NCBI GenBank assembly: GCA_009784995.1
Contig: WQXE01000064.1
Span: forward strand, 1 to 10,550
Length of the DNA: 10,550 bases
Direction: 5' to 3'
Source: Treponema sp.
GTDB taxonomy: Bacteria; Spirochaetota; Spirochaetia; Treponematales; Breznakiellaceae
The position numbers were made by a program, and so were the translations under genes. Positions within the stretch are counted from its first letter, which is position 1. Each line of letters begins with the position of its first letter. Positions 1 to 8,514 of this stretch are shown in pieces. Under the pieces are notes generated by a model. That model did no database searches and was not told the DNA's origin. It saw only the letters and a list, made by a program, of their open reading frames with translations.

Positions 1-2048
1 TGAATAATCGTAAGAAAAAAGCGTCTTTCGCCAGAATATTAACATTATCTGTTTTTACAATTATTGCTTTTATTGTAATAATATTAATGTCAATTTTTAT
101 TTATAATCTTCGTTCAATTACTTATAAACAAACAGAAACAATTGTAAGCGAACGTATTAACCATTTAAGAAGCAATATTGAGTCATCTCTATCCAAATAT
201 GAGATCACATTAATCGATACATCGTTTGGCATTAGAGCGCTTTTAGCCAACGGTTATATTCCGCAGAATGAATTAGATTATTATCTTTTTAATATATGCG
301 AACAAATACCCGAAATAGAAATGGTTTATTTCTTTAATACCTATAGCTGGACTTCGCCTAACGGTTATTGGGCAAGGTCAAATACATGGATTCCTTCGTC
401 AGGATGGGATAATACAGCCCGTCCCTGGTTTATAAACGCCAGAAACGCGGGAGGTAAGGTTGCTTTTTCTGAACCGTACCTGGATGACAATACAGGTGAT
501 ATTATTATTTCAATTTCTCTCGCTGTATTCGATGATAATAAAAACGAAATTGGAGTTGTCGCCGCGGATGTTCTTGTAACCGACCTGGGAAGAATGATAA
601 AACACGATTTAATATTTGAAGAACAGGAAATATTCCTGATAGGTAAAGACGGGCTTTTTATTACGCATAACAGCGCCGAAGCGATAATGACAAATTGTTT
701 CTTTGAAGAATTTAACCTGTCTGAATATAAAAATAATGTATTATCGTCTAACACGTTTACTGTAATGGAAAGTAATAATTTACTTTATTCAGCGGAAATA
801 CCAACGGCAGGATGGATACTTGTTTCTGTAATTCCAAGAGAAAATATTTACGCTGAAACAAATGAATTATTAATCCGGTTAATTATAATAAGTCTCGCTA
901 TTGTAATTATTGTTGTTCTTATATCCGGTATTTACACATATCGTATATTGACAGTTCCAATAAGGGGAGTTTTAAAAGTCAGCGACGCTCTCGCGGACAT
1001 GGATTTTAATGTAGAAATAGATAAATTCAGAAATGACGAAATCGGCGATATTCAACACGCGCTAATTAAAATACGCGACAGTTTAAAAAAAGGCATTGAT
1101 TCACTGCAATCTCACCTGTCAAAAACAGAAGATGAAGGAAAAAAACTAAATATGATGCTAATTGATTCGTTTGGAGCTTTAGAGTCAATTTCTTCCACAA
1201 TAGACTCGATGGATTCAAAAGTACAAACACAAATGTTATCTGTAAATAATGTGTCGAACTCCGCTTCTGATATTTTCCACAATGCCGGAAGTTTTGAAAA
1301 AACCGTAAAGGATCAGGCAGCGCATATCGCGGAATCGTCAAGCGCGATCGAGCAGTTAACAGAACATATAAAAACAATTCAATCAGTAGTAAAAGGCACC
1401 AGAAAAACAACAGAGATTCTCAGCAATTCTTCTGAAACAGGAAATCGCACACTGTTAAAGCTTATGGAAGAATTAAGAAATATTTCTGAACAATCCAATA
1501 CATTACGCAAAGCGAATAACGCCATAGCCGATGTAGCGGCGCAAACAAATATTCTTGCCATGAACGCGGCGATTGAATCGGCTCATGCCGGAGAGACCGG
1601 CAAGGGTTTTGCCGTAGTAGCGGGTGAAATACGCAAACTGGCGGAATTATCCGGCAAGGAATCTGATTCTATATCAGCTCAAATAAAAAAAATGGAACAG
1701 ACAATAGGGCAAATAGACGCGGTATCAAAAGAAACTGTTTCCGCCATGAATGATATATTTAACGAAATTAAAACTTTGGGTTCATCATTCGCTTCTGTAA
1801 GCCAGATTGTTGAAGAACAATCAACAAGCAGTACAATTACTCTGTCAGTTTTACAAGATGTTCAGAATATGACAGATCAGGTTCGTTCCGGCGCGGATGT
1901 TATGAATAAACGCAGTACCGCCATTTACGAAGACATGGGAAAATTAAAAAATATTTCCGCTGAAGTAACGGAAAAGGTAACAGAAATGCGTTCGGCAAGC
2001 GTTAATATCGCGTCTTTCCTGGATAATGTCCGAAAACTTCGTTCATAA
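1..2048 (+). CDS. Methyl-accepting chemotaxis protein, dCache sensor (start codon clipped by window edge)
   Basis: Membrane chemoreceptor that would pass ligand binding to CheA/CheW. The frame is open from the first bases. TG at 1-2 is followed in frame by codons for NNRKKK and a hydrophobic helix, so the true start is very probably an NTG codon whose first base lies just outside the window, giving 682 residues. The first internal ATG (87) would cut away most of TM1. On the 682-residue numbering: TM1 about 13-36; double-Cache periplasmic domain about 40-285 with the ARPWF and SEPYLD segments; TM2 about 290-314; HAMP about 315-364; then a long helical signalling domain. The hairpin tip is near 506-551 and contains QTNILAMNAAIESAHAGE and GKGFAVVAGEIRKLAE. 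The C-terminus (DNVRKLRS) has no CheR/CheB-tethering pentapeptide. Family assignment is firm; the ligand is not known. Confidence 0.95.
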   Translation, partial: NNRKKKASFARILTLSVFTIIAFIVIILMSIFIYNLRSITYKQTETIVSERINHLRSNIESSLSKYEITLIDTSFGIRALLANGYIPQNELDYYLFNICEQIPEIEMVYFFNTYSWTSPNGYWARSNTWIPSSGWDNTARPWFINARNAGGKVAFSEPYLDDNTGDIIISISLAVFDDNKNEIGVVAADVLVTDLGRMIKHDLIFEEQEIFLIGKDGLFITHNSAEAIMTNCFFEEFNLSEYKNNVLSSNTFTVMESNNLLYSAEIPTAGWILVSVIPRENIYAETNELLIRLIIISLAIVIIVVLISGIYTYRILTVPIRGVLKVSDALADMDFNVEIDKFRNDEIGDIQHALIKIRDSLKKGIDSLQSHLSKTEDEGKKLNMMLIDSFGALESISSTIDSMDSKVQTQMLSVNNVSNSASDIFHNAGSFEKTVKDQAAHIAESSSAIEQLTEHIKTIQSVVKGTRKTTEILSNSSETGNRTLLKLMEELRNISEQSNTLRKANNAIADVAAQTNILAMNAAIESAHAGETGKGFAVVAGEIRKLAELSGKESDSISAQIKKMEQTIGQIDAVSKETVSAMNDIFNEIKTLGSSFASVSQIVEEQSTSSTITLSVLQDVQNMTDQVRSGADVMNKRSTAIYEDMGKLKNISAEVTEKVTEMRSASVNIASFLDNVRKLRS

Positions 2049-2089
2049 AGTCATTTTTTCGTGATTTTTAAACAACTAAACAAATGACT
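2049..2089. repeat. 8-bp inverted repeat just after the chemoreceptor stop
   Basis: AGTCATTT at 2049-2056 is an exact reverse complement of AAATGACT at 2082-2089, separated by 25 bases. It starts on the base after the stop codon. The stem is AT-rich, the loop is long and no T-run follows the right arm, so it is at best a weak terminator. It may equally be chance in AT-rich DNA. Confidence 0.35.
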
Positions 2090-2101
2090 AGTAGTTACTA
2101 G
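2088..2101. promoter_or_regulatory. Short palindrome in the uvrA upstream region, possible operator
   Basis: CTAGTA (2088-2093) and TACTAG (2096-2101) are perfect inverted arms around a GT spacer, 34 bases before the uvrA ATG. An extended -10-like sequence (TG at 2106-2107, TATTAA at 2109-2114) lies just downstream, without a convincing -35. The placement would suit a repressor or activator site, for example damage control of uvrA. It does not match any LexA box that I recognise, so the role is speculative. Confidence 0.3.
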
Positions 2102-2135
2102 GCACTGTTATTAATTTGTGTTATCCTTGTAAATT

Positions 2136-4979
2136 ATGGACAAACTAATCATCAAAGGAGCGCGCGAGCATAACTTAAAAAACATCGACCTGGTTCTGCC
2201 TCGTGACAATCTAATAGTAATTTCAGGGCTTTCCGGTTCCGGCAAAAGCTCACTGGCATTTGACACAATTTTCGCGGAAGGGCAGCGCAGGTATGTAGAA
2301 AGTCTTTCCGCCTACGCGCGTCAGTTTTTAGGACGGATGGATAAGCCCGATTTGGATTATATTGAGGGACTTTCCCCCGCGATTTCCATCGAACAAAAAA
2401 CAACTCACCGTAATCCGCGCTCAACTGTCGGCACTGTAACAGAAATTTACGATTATTACCGTTTGCTTTACGCGCGAATTGGTATACCACACTGCCCCAT
2501 CTGCGGCAAGGAAATCCGCGAACAGCCTGTAGATTTAATTATCGAAACAATTATGCAATTTAAAGAAGGAACAAAAATTCAATTGCTGGCTCCGGTTATC
2601 CGCGGAAAAAAGGGCGAACATCAAAAAATAATCGAAGACGCGCGCAAAGCGGGTTTTGCTCGAGCGCGAATAGACGGCGTTCCTGTTAACCTGGACGAAA
2701 ATATAAAACTTGACAAACAAAAAAAACACTCAATCGAAATTATCGTAGACAGGCTTGTAATAAAAAAAGAAATCCGCGCGAGGCTCGCGGAGTCTGTAGA
2801 AGCCGCTTTGCAGACAACAGACGGTCTTATGATTGTGCTTGTAACAGAAGACGGTAAAAATAGCGAGCAAATTTTTTCGCAGAAAAACTCCTGTCCTGAC
2901 TGCGGCGTTTCAATTCCTGAATTGCAGCCGCGTTTATTTTCTTTTAACAATCCATTCGGCGCGTGTCCTGGCTGTTCAGGTCTTGGAGCGAAACTGGAGT
3001 TTGATCCAGACCTTGTTATCCCTGACCGTAGTCTTTCATTTAACGAAGGCGGCGTTATTCCATACAACCCGGACAGCGCGTGGAACCGCAGCCGTTTTCA
3101 GGGTCTTGCAAAGCATCACAAATTTAATCTTGATACGCCTTTTAACAAACTGCCTAAAAAAATAGTAAACGCGATTCTTTACGGCAGCGATGAAGAAGTA
3201 AAGGTGCGTTATGTGAACAAAGAAGGCACAAGCCAGTTTGAATACCAGTCAAAGTTTCAGGGAATACTGGAAGAATTAAAACGCCGTTATATCGATACTT
3301 CTTCGCAGGGTGTTAAAGACTGGTTGGAAAAATTCATGAGCCACAAACCATGCGAAGACTGCGGCGGAAAACGTTTAAAACCGGAAGTGTTAGCTGTCAC
3401 TGTAGCGGGAAAAAACATATGGGAGCTTTCAAAACTTTCTGTAACGGATTCTTTAAAGTTTTTCGAACATATAAAATTAAATAAAAGCGAAAATAAAATC
3501 GCGTACCAGATTTTAAAAGAAATAAACGCCCGACTTGGCTTTATGAAAAATGTAGGGTTGGATTATCTTAGCCTTGAGCGCAAGGCTTCTACACTTTCAG
3601 GCGGTGAAGCCCAACGTATCAGGCTCGCGACACAGATAGGATCAAGTCTTGTTGGTGTTCTTTATATTTTGGACGAGCCGTCTATCGGGCTTCACCAAAG
3701 AGACAACCAGCGCCTTATCGATACATTATTGTACCTGCGCGACCTTGGGAACACTTTAATCGTAGTCGAGCATGACGAACAAACTTTACGGACAGCTGAC
3801 CATATCGTAGATTTGGGACCGGGCGCGGGAGTGCATGGCGGGTATGTTGTCGCGCAGGGGAAACCCGAAGATATAATGAAAGTAAAAAAGAGCCTTACAG
3901 GTCAATACCTCGCGGGTATTCTTAGTATCGATATTCCAAAAGAAAGGCGCAAAGGCAACGGCGCTTTTATAAAAATTAAAGGGGCGAGCGAACATAATTT
4001 AAAAAACATCAATGTTGAAATTCCGCTTGGTCTTTTTACATGTATTACAGGGGTTTCAGGTTCGGGAAAATCCACACTTTTATCCGATGTTTTATATCCC
4101 GCGCTTGCCAACAAGGTTTACGACTCTAATCGTACAGAAGGCGCGCACAAAAGACTTGACGGCTACGAACATATCGACAAAGTAATCGACATCGATCAAA
4201 GCCCTATCGGCAGAACACCGCGCTCTAACCCAATCACTTATGTCGAAGGTTTTACCGCCATAAGAGACATGTTCGCCAATTTACCCGAATCCAGAATGAG
4301 AGGTTATAAACCCGGGCGCTTTTCGTTTAATGTTAAAGGCGGCAGATGCGAACATTGCGAAGGAGACGGAACAAAAAAAATCGAAATGAACTTTCTGCCG
4401 GATGTATACATAACCTGCGATGTCTGCCACGGCAAAAGATTTAACAGAGAAACCCTGGAAATCCGCTACAAAGGCAAAAATATAAGCGAAATATTGGACA
4501 TGACAATCGAAGAAGCGGCTACCTTTTTCGCGCCCATTCCGCAAATTGCCCGCAAAATGGAAACATTGCTTTCTGTAGGTTTGGGTTATGTGAAACTGGG
4601 GCAATCGGCGCTGACCCTTTCCGGCGGGGAAGCCCAGCGTGTCAAACTGGCGCTGGAACTTTCAAAACGTTCCACAGGCAGAACCATGTACATCCTGGAC
4701 GAACCTACAACAGGGCTTCATTTCGCCGATGTAAAACAGTTAATGGAAGTTATACAACGCTTGGTAGAACAGGGAAATACCGTTATAATGATAGAACACA
4801 ACCTTGATGTCCTTTTGCAAGCCGACCACATCATTGATCTTGGTCCTGAAGGCGGCGAAAAAGGCGGGTATGTGATCGCGACAGGCACGCCTGAACAAAT
4901 CGCGAAATGCGAAAAATCTTATACGGGTTTTTATATCGCGGATATGTTAAAACGCGCCCGCAAAACTGGAAAAAAATGA
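2136..4979 (+). CDS. uvrA: UvrA, excinuclease ABC subunit A
   Basis: DNA-damage recognition ATPase of nucleotide excision repair; it dimerises and loads UvrB at lesions in the cytoplasm. The protein is 947 residues, close to the usual ~940. Both ABC modules are complete: Walker A GLSGSGKSS (31-39) and GVSGSGKST (639-647); signatures LSGGEAQRI (from 487) and LSGGEAQRV (from 828); Walker B ILDEP with D513/E514 and D855/E856. Zinc-binding cysteine pairs are present: C253/C256 with C277/C280, C738/C741 with C761/C764, and the additional pairs C120/C123 and C406/C409. The N-terminus MDKLIIKGAREHNLKNI fits the family start exactly. No Shine-Dalgarno is visible before ATG 2136, which is unusual here. 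It follows the chemoreceptor by 87 bases and overlaps the next gene by 4 bases. No broken motif was found. Confidence 0.99.
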   Translation: MDKLIIKGAREHNLKNIDLVLPRDNLIVISGLSGSGKSSLAFDTIFAEGQRRYVESLSAYARQFLGRMDKPDLDYIEGLSPAISIEQKTTHRNPRSTVGTVTEIYDYYRLLYARIGIPHCPICGKEIREQPVDLIIETIMQFKEGTKIQLLAPVIRGKKGEHQKIIEDARKAGFARARIDGVPVNLDENIKLDKQKKHSIEIIVDRLVIKKEIRARLAESVEAALQTTDGLMIVLVTEDGKNSEQIFSQKNSCPDCGVSIPELQPRLFSFNNPFGACPGCSGLGAKLEFDPDLVIPDRSLSFNEGGVIPYNPDSAWNRSRFQGLAKHHKFNLDTPFNKLPKKIVNAILYGSDEEVKVRYVNKEGTSQFEYQSKFQGILEELKRRYIDTSSQGVKDWLEKFMSHKPCEDCGGKRLKPEVLAVTVAGKNIWELSKLSVTDSLKFFEHIKLNKSENKIAYQILKEINARLGFMKNVGLDYLSLERKASTLSGGEAQRIRLATQIGSSLVGVLYILDEPSIGLHQRDNQRLIDTLLYLRDLGNTLIVVEHDEQTLRTADHIVDLGPGAGVHGGYVVAQGKPEDIMKVKKSLTGQYLAGILSIDIPKERRKGNGAFIKIKGASEHNLKNINVEIPLGLFTCITGVSGSGKSTLLSDVLYPALANKVYDSNRTEGAHKRLDGYEHIDKVIDIDQSPIGRTPRSNPITYVEGFTAIRDMFANLPESRMRGYKPGRFSFNVKGGRCEHCEGDGTKKIEMNFLPDVYITCDVCHGKRFNRETLEIRYKGKNISEILDMTIEEAATFFAPIPQIARKMETLLSVGLGYVKLGQSALTLSGGEAQRVKLALELSKRSTGRTMYILDEPTTGLHFADVKQLMEVIQRLVEQGNTVIMIEHNLDVLLQADHIIDLGPEGGEKGGYVIATGTPEQIAKCEKSYTGFYIADMLKRARKTGKK
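4968..4979 (+). promoter_or_regulatory. Ribosome-binding site and ATGA stop/start overlap
   Basis: GGA at 4968-4970 lies five bases before ATG 4976-4978, and the uvrA stop TGA is 4977-4979, forming ATGA. This is a classic translational-coupling arrangement and supports 4976, rather than the earlier in-frame ATG at 4907 inside uvrA, as the start of the LptD-like gene. Confidence 0.65.
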
Positions 4980-7900
4980 GAGTAGAACATAAAAAAGATA
5001 AAAAACCACAGAGGACACGGAGGAACACGGAGGTTTTTGTACGAAAACACTCTTTCCTCCGTGAAACTCTAAGCAACTTTAGTTGCAGTACTCCGTGGTT
5101 AAATATTATTTTTATTTTATTATTTTTTTCTATATCTATATTTGCTCAAGAAACTAATAATTTTGAAGAAACTACGATTTATGAAGAAGAAATTATAGAT
5201 TTAACCGAAGAAGAAGCCGAAGAAGTAATACAAACTGTCTCTCCGGAAAGACAGCGTATGGAAATGGAAATAAGAACATCAACATTAAGTGAGCTCGCTT
5301 TATGGTGCCGCACACTCGGTCTTTCGGAAAGCGGCACAAGAGAAGAATTATCCAAACGTCTGCGCGATCATTTTGATTTACCTGAATCAACGCGAAATAA
5401 TATCGACCAAAAAGTAATAACTATAGAATCCGCGCAAATATCAGAATATTTTACGATAGAAGTAGTTGACGAAGATTATGCCCGTTTAAGAGGAGATGTT
5501 TATATTTCTTTAAAAGACGGCGATACTGTTCATACAATAACCGCGAACGAAGTCCTTTTTAACCGGACCAGAAATATTCTTACCGCTACAGGACAGGTTT
5601 TTTACGAAAAAGTTGACAGCGACGGAACTGAAACATTCAGGGGAGAAAACATAACTGTAAATTTGGATGACTGGTCAAGTATCTTTCTTGACGGCAATTC
5701 AACAAGAAAAATTGACGACGGAACTGTTTATCTTTTTTCAGGATCAGTAATAACACACAGCGAACAGGGAGTAACAATCCTTTCTGACGCCGATATAACA
5801 AATACATCAAACGAAGAATCTCTTTGGTCTATTAGCGCTTCAAGGATTTGGTTATTACCCGGTTCTGATTTCGCGATTTTTAACGCTGTATTAAAAGTCG
5901 GAGAAATCCCTGTACTTTATCTTCCATTTTTTTATTTTCCGGGCGAAGAACTATTTTTTCATCCTGTTATAGGATACCGCAGCAGAGAAGGCGGTTTCAT
6001 ACAGACAACAACTTATATATTGGGCCAACCAAGCGCAAAGCCGGAAGAAACAAGTTCACTCACCAAAATTTTCAGTAATACAGATAACGATGAAAAAGAA
6101 ATACAGGGATTATTTTTAAGAAGCACCGGAAGAAAAGTAATCGATCCAAATGAAATTAGTTTAAAAGCGTTAATTGATTATTATGTAAATCTTGGAACAT
6201 ATTTAGGCATTGAACTTTCTATTCCAAAAACTGAAATTTTAAATCCAATCGAATTTTCACTGGGACTTGGGTTTACAAGAACAGTATCGCATGTAGGCGG
6301 TGTTTTTACGCCTTACGCGCCTTCTTATGACGGAACTTTTGATTTAAACCACTCTAATCTTTTTTCCATGCAGGTTCCTTTTCGTTATAGAATGACGTTT
6401 AACAGTTCAATCAGCGGGACTATAGGAAATCTTTTTTGGAACTTTCCTTTTTATTCAGATCCTTTTGTAGACAGGGATTTTTTAAACCGTATGGAAAGTA
6501 TGGATCTGTTTGAAATGCTTCAACAAGGCGCTTCGCAATTTGATGATCCATTTGCGGAAGGAGAAATTTCATCCAGCCAATGGCATGTTTATGGAAATCT
6601 AAATTTTCCTGTCACTTCAGTAACACCATATATTTCCAGAGCTTCTGTAACAAACCTGTCTACAACATTATCATTTAGAACTATAGAAGACAGGTCAATC
6701 ATGGATGATTATTATTATAATAACAATCCGTCTCGCTTTTTTTTCGCGCCGGATAAATATACAATTTATAACTTTTCCGGCACAGTTTTAGGTACTCCCT
6801 TAACAATAGGAGGCGCGCGCCAGGTTAGGCCAAGTACCGGTAACGAAGAAAGAGATGATCCTTTTGCCGGTATAGGAAGTCCAATTTCTCCCTGGCAAAA
6901 TGAAGAAACCACACAATCAGATATAGTATCACCGGATATTTTAACTCCTCCGCTTTTAACTCAAAGTTTTAATATACCTACATATGGAAATACAAGATTT
7001 TCCATAGACTACCAGGTAAGCCCAACCAGTTCAACAGAACTTCAATTTTTATCGGTAAATTGGAAAACACAAGATGATGTTGATTGGGAGGATGTTCATT
7101 CAATTCTTACCAGCATAAGCGGAAACAGCGCGTTAAATTTCCGTGTAGATCATACAAGCGGGTTATTTTCCAATACTGTTACTTTCTCCGGCAACGGCAC
7201 ATGGAGGGATTTTGGATATTTAAATGAAGACGCGTTTTTAGACAATAATGGAAATGTAAACGAAACCAGAATGATGGAAACGAGAAGACAACAATACAGC
7301 CAGACAAACTATTCAACATCTTACGCGTATAACGGCAGTGTCCGCCCTCTAATGGAAAATCCAATATTCAGTCAATCGACCTTGCAATATAATCTAAGAG
7401 GAACACTTGTAAGATCAAAAAGATATGCCGGCGGTGATAGTCCTGAACTGACTCCTCAATGGGGTATTTGGGCAAAAGAAGAAAGAATTAATAATGTAGA
7501 TATATACGGACTTAACAATCACAGAATTACAGCTTCTATCGCGGCCAATGTAATGGATAATATACAAAATCTTTCAATTAGCGCCGACTTGCCTCCTATG
7601 GACGGACTAATCGAAACACGCGCTATATTTCGTTATTCGATTTCTGAAACAAATATAAATTTCCGTGTAGAAAGACCCGAGGACAGCGATTGGATTTTTA
7701 AACCCATTCATTTAACAGAAATTTTAAGATTTGACAGAAATATAACATTCACACATTACATGATTATCAAACCTGAAGAAAATAATGATATCACCAATAT
7801 GACAACATCTTTAACTTTATGGAATTTTACAGCGTCATATTCGGCGGAAAAATCACAAAAATTCAGATTCAAGGCATTTCCAACCGGCGGCGGCGAATGG

Positions 7901-8494
7901 CAGCCATACGGGAATATTGTTCTCAATTCAAAAGAATTATCTTTTTTATATAACCAGCAGTCATCTGATATAGAAATCATAAAAAACCGGATAAATCTTT
8001 CTTTTGATGTCAGAACGTCATTGAATTTTAATTTACAGCAGCATACAAATTCCAACTTTCAATTAACACTTGGATTAAATTTAAATATTCCGGGTTTTTT
8101 AGAGTTAAAAATGTCGGCAACCGCGCAAAATTCTGTTATATTACGTTATTTCAAAGATATGCCTGGAATGGAAGATTTAACATTTATGTATCCTGATGGT
8201 CCGCAAAATAATGTTTTAATTGATTTACTGGATTCTTTTAATTTTCTTGATGATACAATGCGCCGCAGATCAGGATTTAAAATGCAAAGACTTAATTTTA
8301 CAGCGACACACTTTTTAGGTGACTGGACCGCGGAGCTTGGCGTATCAATGTATCCGTTTCGTAATACTGCGCTGGCGGATCGGACATTTTCTATTGTCGC
8401 GGATATATCTTTTATTATCAAATGGATTCCAATATCGGAAATATATTCTGATATAAGTTTAGACGGTAAAAATGACAGGTGGATAACAAGATAA
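4976..8494 (+). CDS. lptD: LptD/OstA-like outer-membrane beta-barrel protein with a repeat-derived N-terminal extension
   Basis: Large envelope protein of 1172 residues from ATG 4976. In LPS-producing bacteria LptD inserts LPS into the outer leaflet; if the host is a spirochaete without LPS, the cargo would be some other lipid or glycolipid (inference). Order of parts: basic N-terminus (1-9); residues 10-42 encoded by a palindromic repeat; hydrophobic core 42-57 with probable cleavage after IFA (57); acidic stretch 61-82; SAP-like motif 101-131; OstA/LptA-like beta domain about 160-310; the LptD hallmark FNAVLKVGEIPVLYLPFFYF (302-321) followed by IGYRSREGGFIQTTTY; then a long barrel region rich in alternating aromatic and polar residues. 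Two likely loops carry DDPFA (523 and 627). Only one cysteine (C111) remains in the mature protein, so the disulfides of E. coli LptD cannot form. The C-terminus WITR lacks a terminal aromatic residue. LptD-like assignment is strong; the exact function is inferred. Confidence 0.85.
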   Translation: MRVEHKKDKKPQRTRRNTEVFVRKHSFLRETLSNFSCSTPWLNIIFILLFFSISIFAQETNNFEETTIYEEEIIDLTEEEAEEVIQTVSPERQRMEMEIRTSTLSELALWCRTLGLSESGTREELSKRLRDHFDLPESTRNNIDQKVITIESAQISEYFTIEVVDEDYARLRGDVYISLKDGDTVHTITANEVLFNRTRNILTATGQVFYEKVDSDGTETFRGENITVNLDDWSSIFLDGNSTRKIDDGTVYLFSGSVITHSEQGVTILSDADITNTSNEESLWSISASRIWLLPGSDFAIFNAVLKVGEIPVLYLPFFYFPGEELFFHPVIGYRSREGGFIQTTTYILGQPSAKPEETSSLTKIFSNTDNDEKEIQGLFLRSTGRKVIDPNEISLKALIDYYVNLGTYLGIELSIPKTEILNPIEFSLGLGFTRTVSHVGGVFTPYAPSYDGTFDLNHSNLFSMQVPFRYRMTFNSSISGTIGNLFWNFPFYSDPFVDRDFLNRMESMDLFEMLQQGASQFDDPFAEGEISSSQWHVYGNLNFPVTSVTPYISRASVTNLSTTLSFRTIEDRSIMDDYYYNNNPSRFFFAPDKYTIYNFSGTVLGTPLTIGGARQVRPSTGNEERDDPFAGIGSPISPWQNEETTQSDIVSPDILTPPLLTQSFNIPTYGNTRFSIDYQVSPTSSTELQFLSVNWKTQDDVDWEDVHSILTSISGNSALNFRVDHTSGLFSNTVTFSGNGTWRDFGYLNEDAFLDNNGNVNETRMMETRRQQYSQTNYSTSYAYNGSVRPLMENPIFSQSTLQYNLRGTLVRSKRYAGGDSPELTPQWGIWAKEERINNVDIYGLNNHRITASIAANVMDNIQNLSISADLPPMDGLIETRAIFRYSISETNINFRVERPEDSDWIFKPIHLTEILRFDRNITFTHYMIIKPEENNDITNMTTSLTLWNFTASYSAEKSQKFRFKAFPTGGGEWQPYGNIVLNSKELSFLYNQQSSDIEIIKNRINLSFDVRTSLNFNLQQHTNSNFQLTLGLNLNIPGFLELKMSATAQNSVILRYFKDMPGMEDLTFMYPDGPQNNVLIDLLDSFNFLDDTMRRRSGFKMQRLNFTATHFLGDWTAELGVSMYPFRNTALADRTFSIVADISFIIKWIPISEIYSDISLDGKNDRWITR
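5004..5100. repeat. Palindromic MITE-like repeat inserted in frame in the LptD-like gene
   Basis: The left side has three near-identical units at 9-10-base spacing: CACAGAGG (5007-5014), CACGGAGG (5016-5023) and CACGGAGG (5026-5033). The right side carries their complements, TTCCTCCGTG (5054-5063, exact partner of 5016-5025) and CTCCGTGGTT (5091-5100), which pairs with AACCACAGAG (5004-5013) with one mismatch. A small perfect hairpin GCAACT-TT-AGTTGC lies at 5073-5086. Flanks are A/T-rich and any target duplication would be only about 2 bases. Elements with CACGGAGG/CCTCCGTG ends are, from memory, scattered in many bacterial genomes between genes. Here it lies inside a frame and adds about 33 codons. 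No transposase is encoded. Confidence 0.75.
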
Positions 8495-8514
8495 TTATTC
8501 AATTTTATCTCTAC

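Noticed and set aside
365..1561. Antisense open frames across the chemoreceptor
   Set aside because: They are shadows of a clear coding frame, with no motif or start signal of their own.
2049..2089. Intrinsic terminator for the chemoreceptor gene
   Set aside because: The stem is only 8 AT-rich pairs around a 25-base loop and no T-run follows it, so it is listed only as an inverted repeat.
2152..3067. Antisense open frames across uvrA
   Set aside because: They lie opposite a strongly conserved gene, have no ribosome-binding site or recognisable domain, and are explained by codon bias of the sense strand.
4907..4975. Longer start (ATG 4907) for the LptD-like gene inside uvrA
   Set aside because: It would overlap uvrA by 73 bases, and ATG 4976 has a GGA site at good spacing plus an ATGA overlap with the uvrA stop.
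5007..5033. Three CACrGAGG units as the beginning of a CRISPR or tandem-repeat array
   Set aside because: Units are only 8-10 bases, spacers are 1-2 bases and the right side carries inverted copies, which fits a palindromic element instead.
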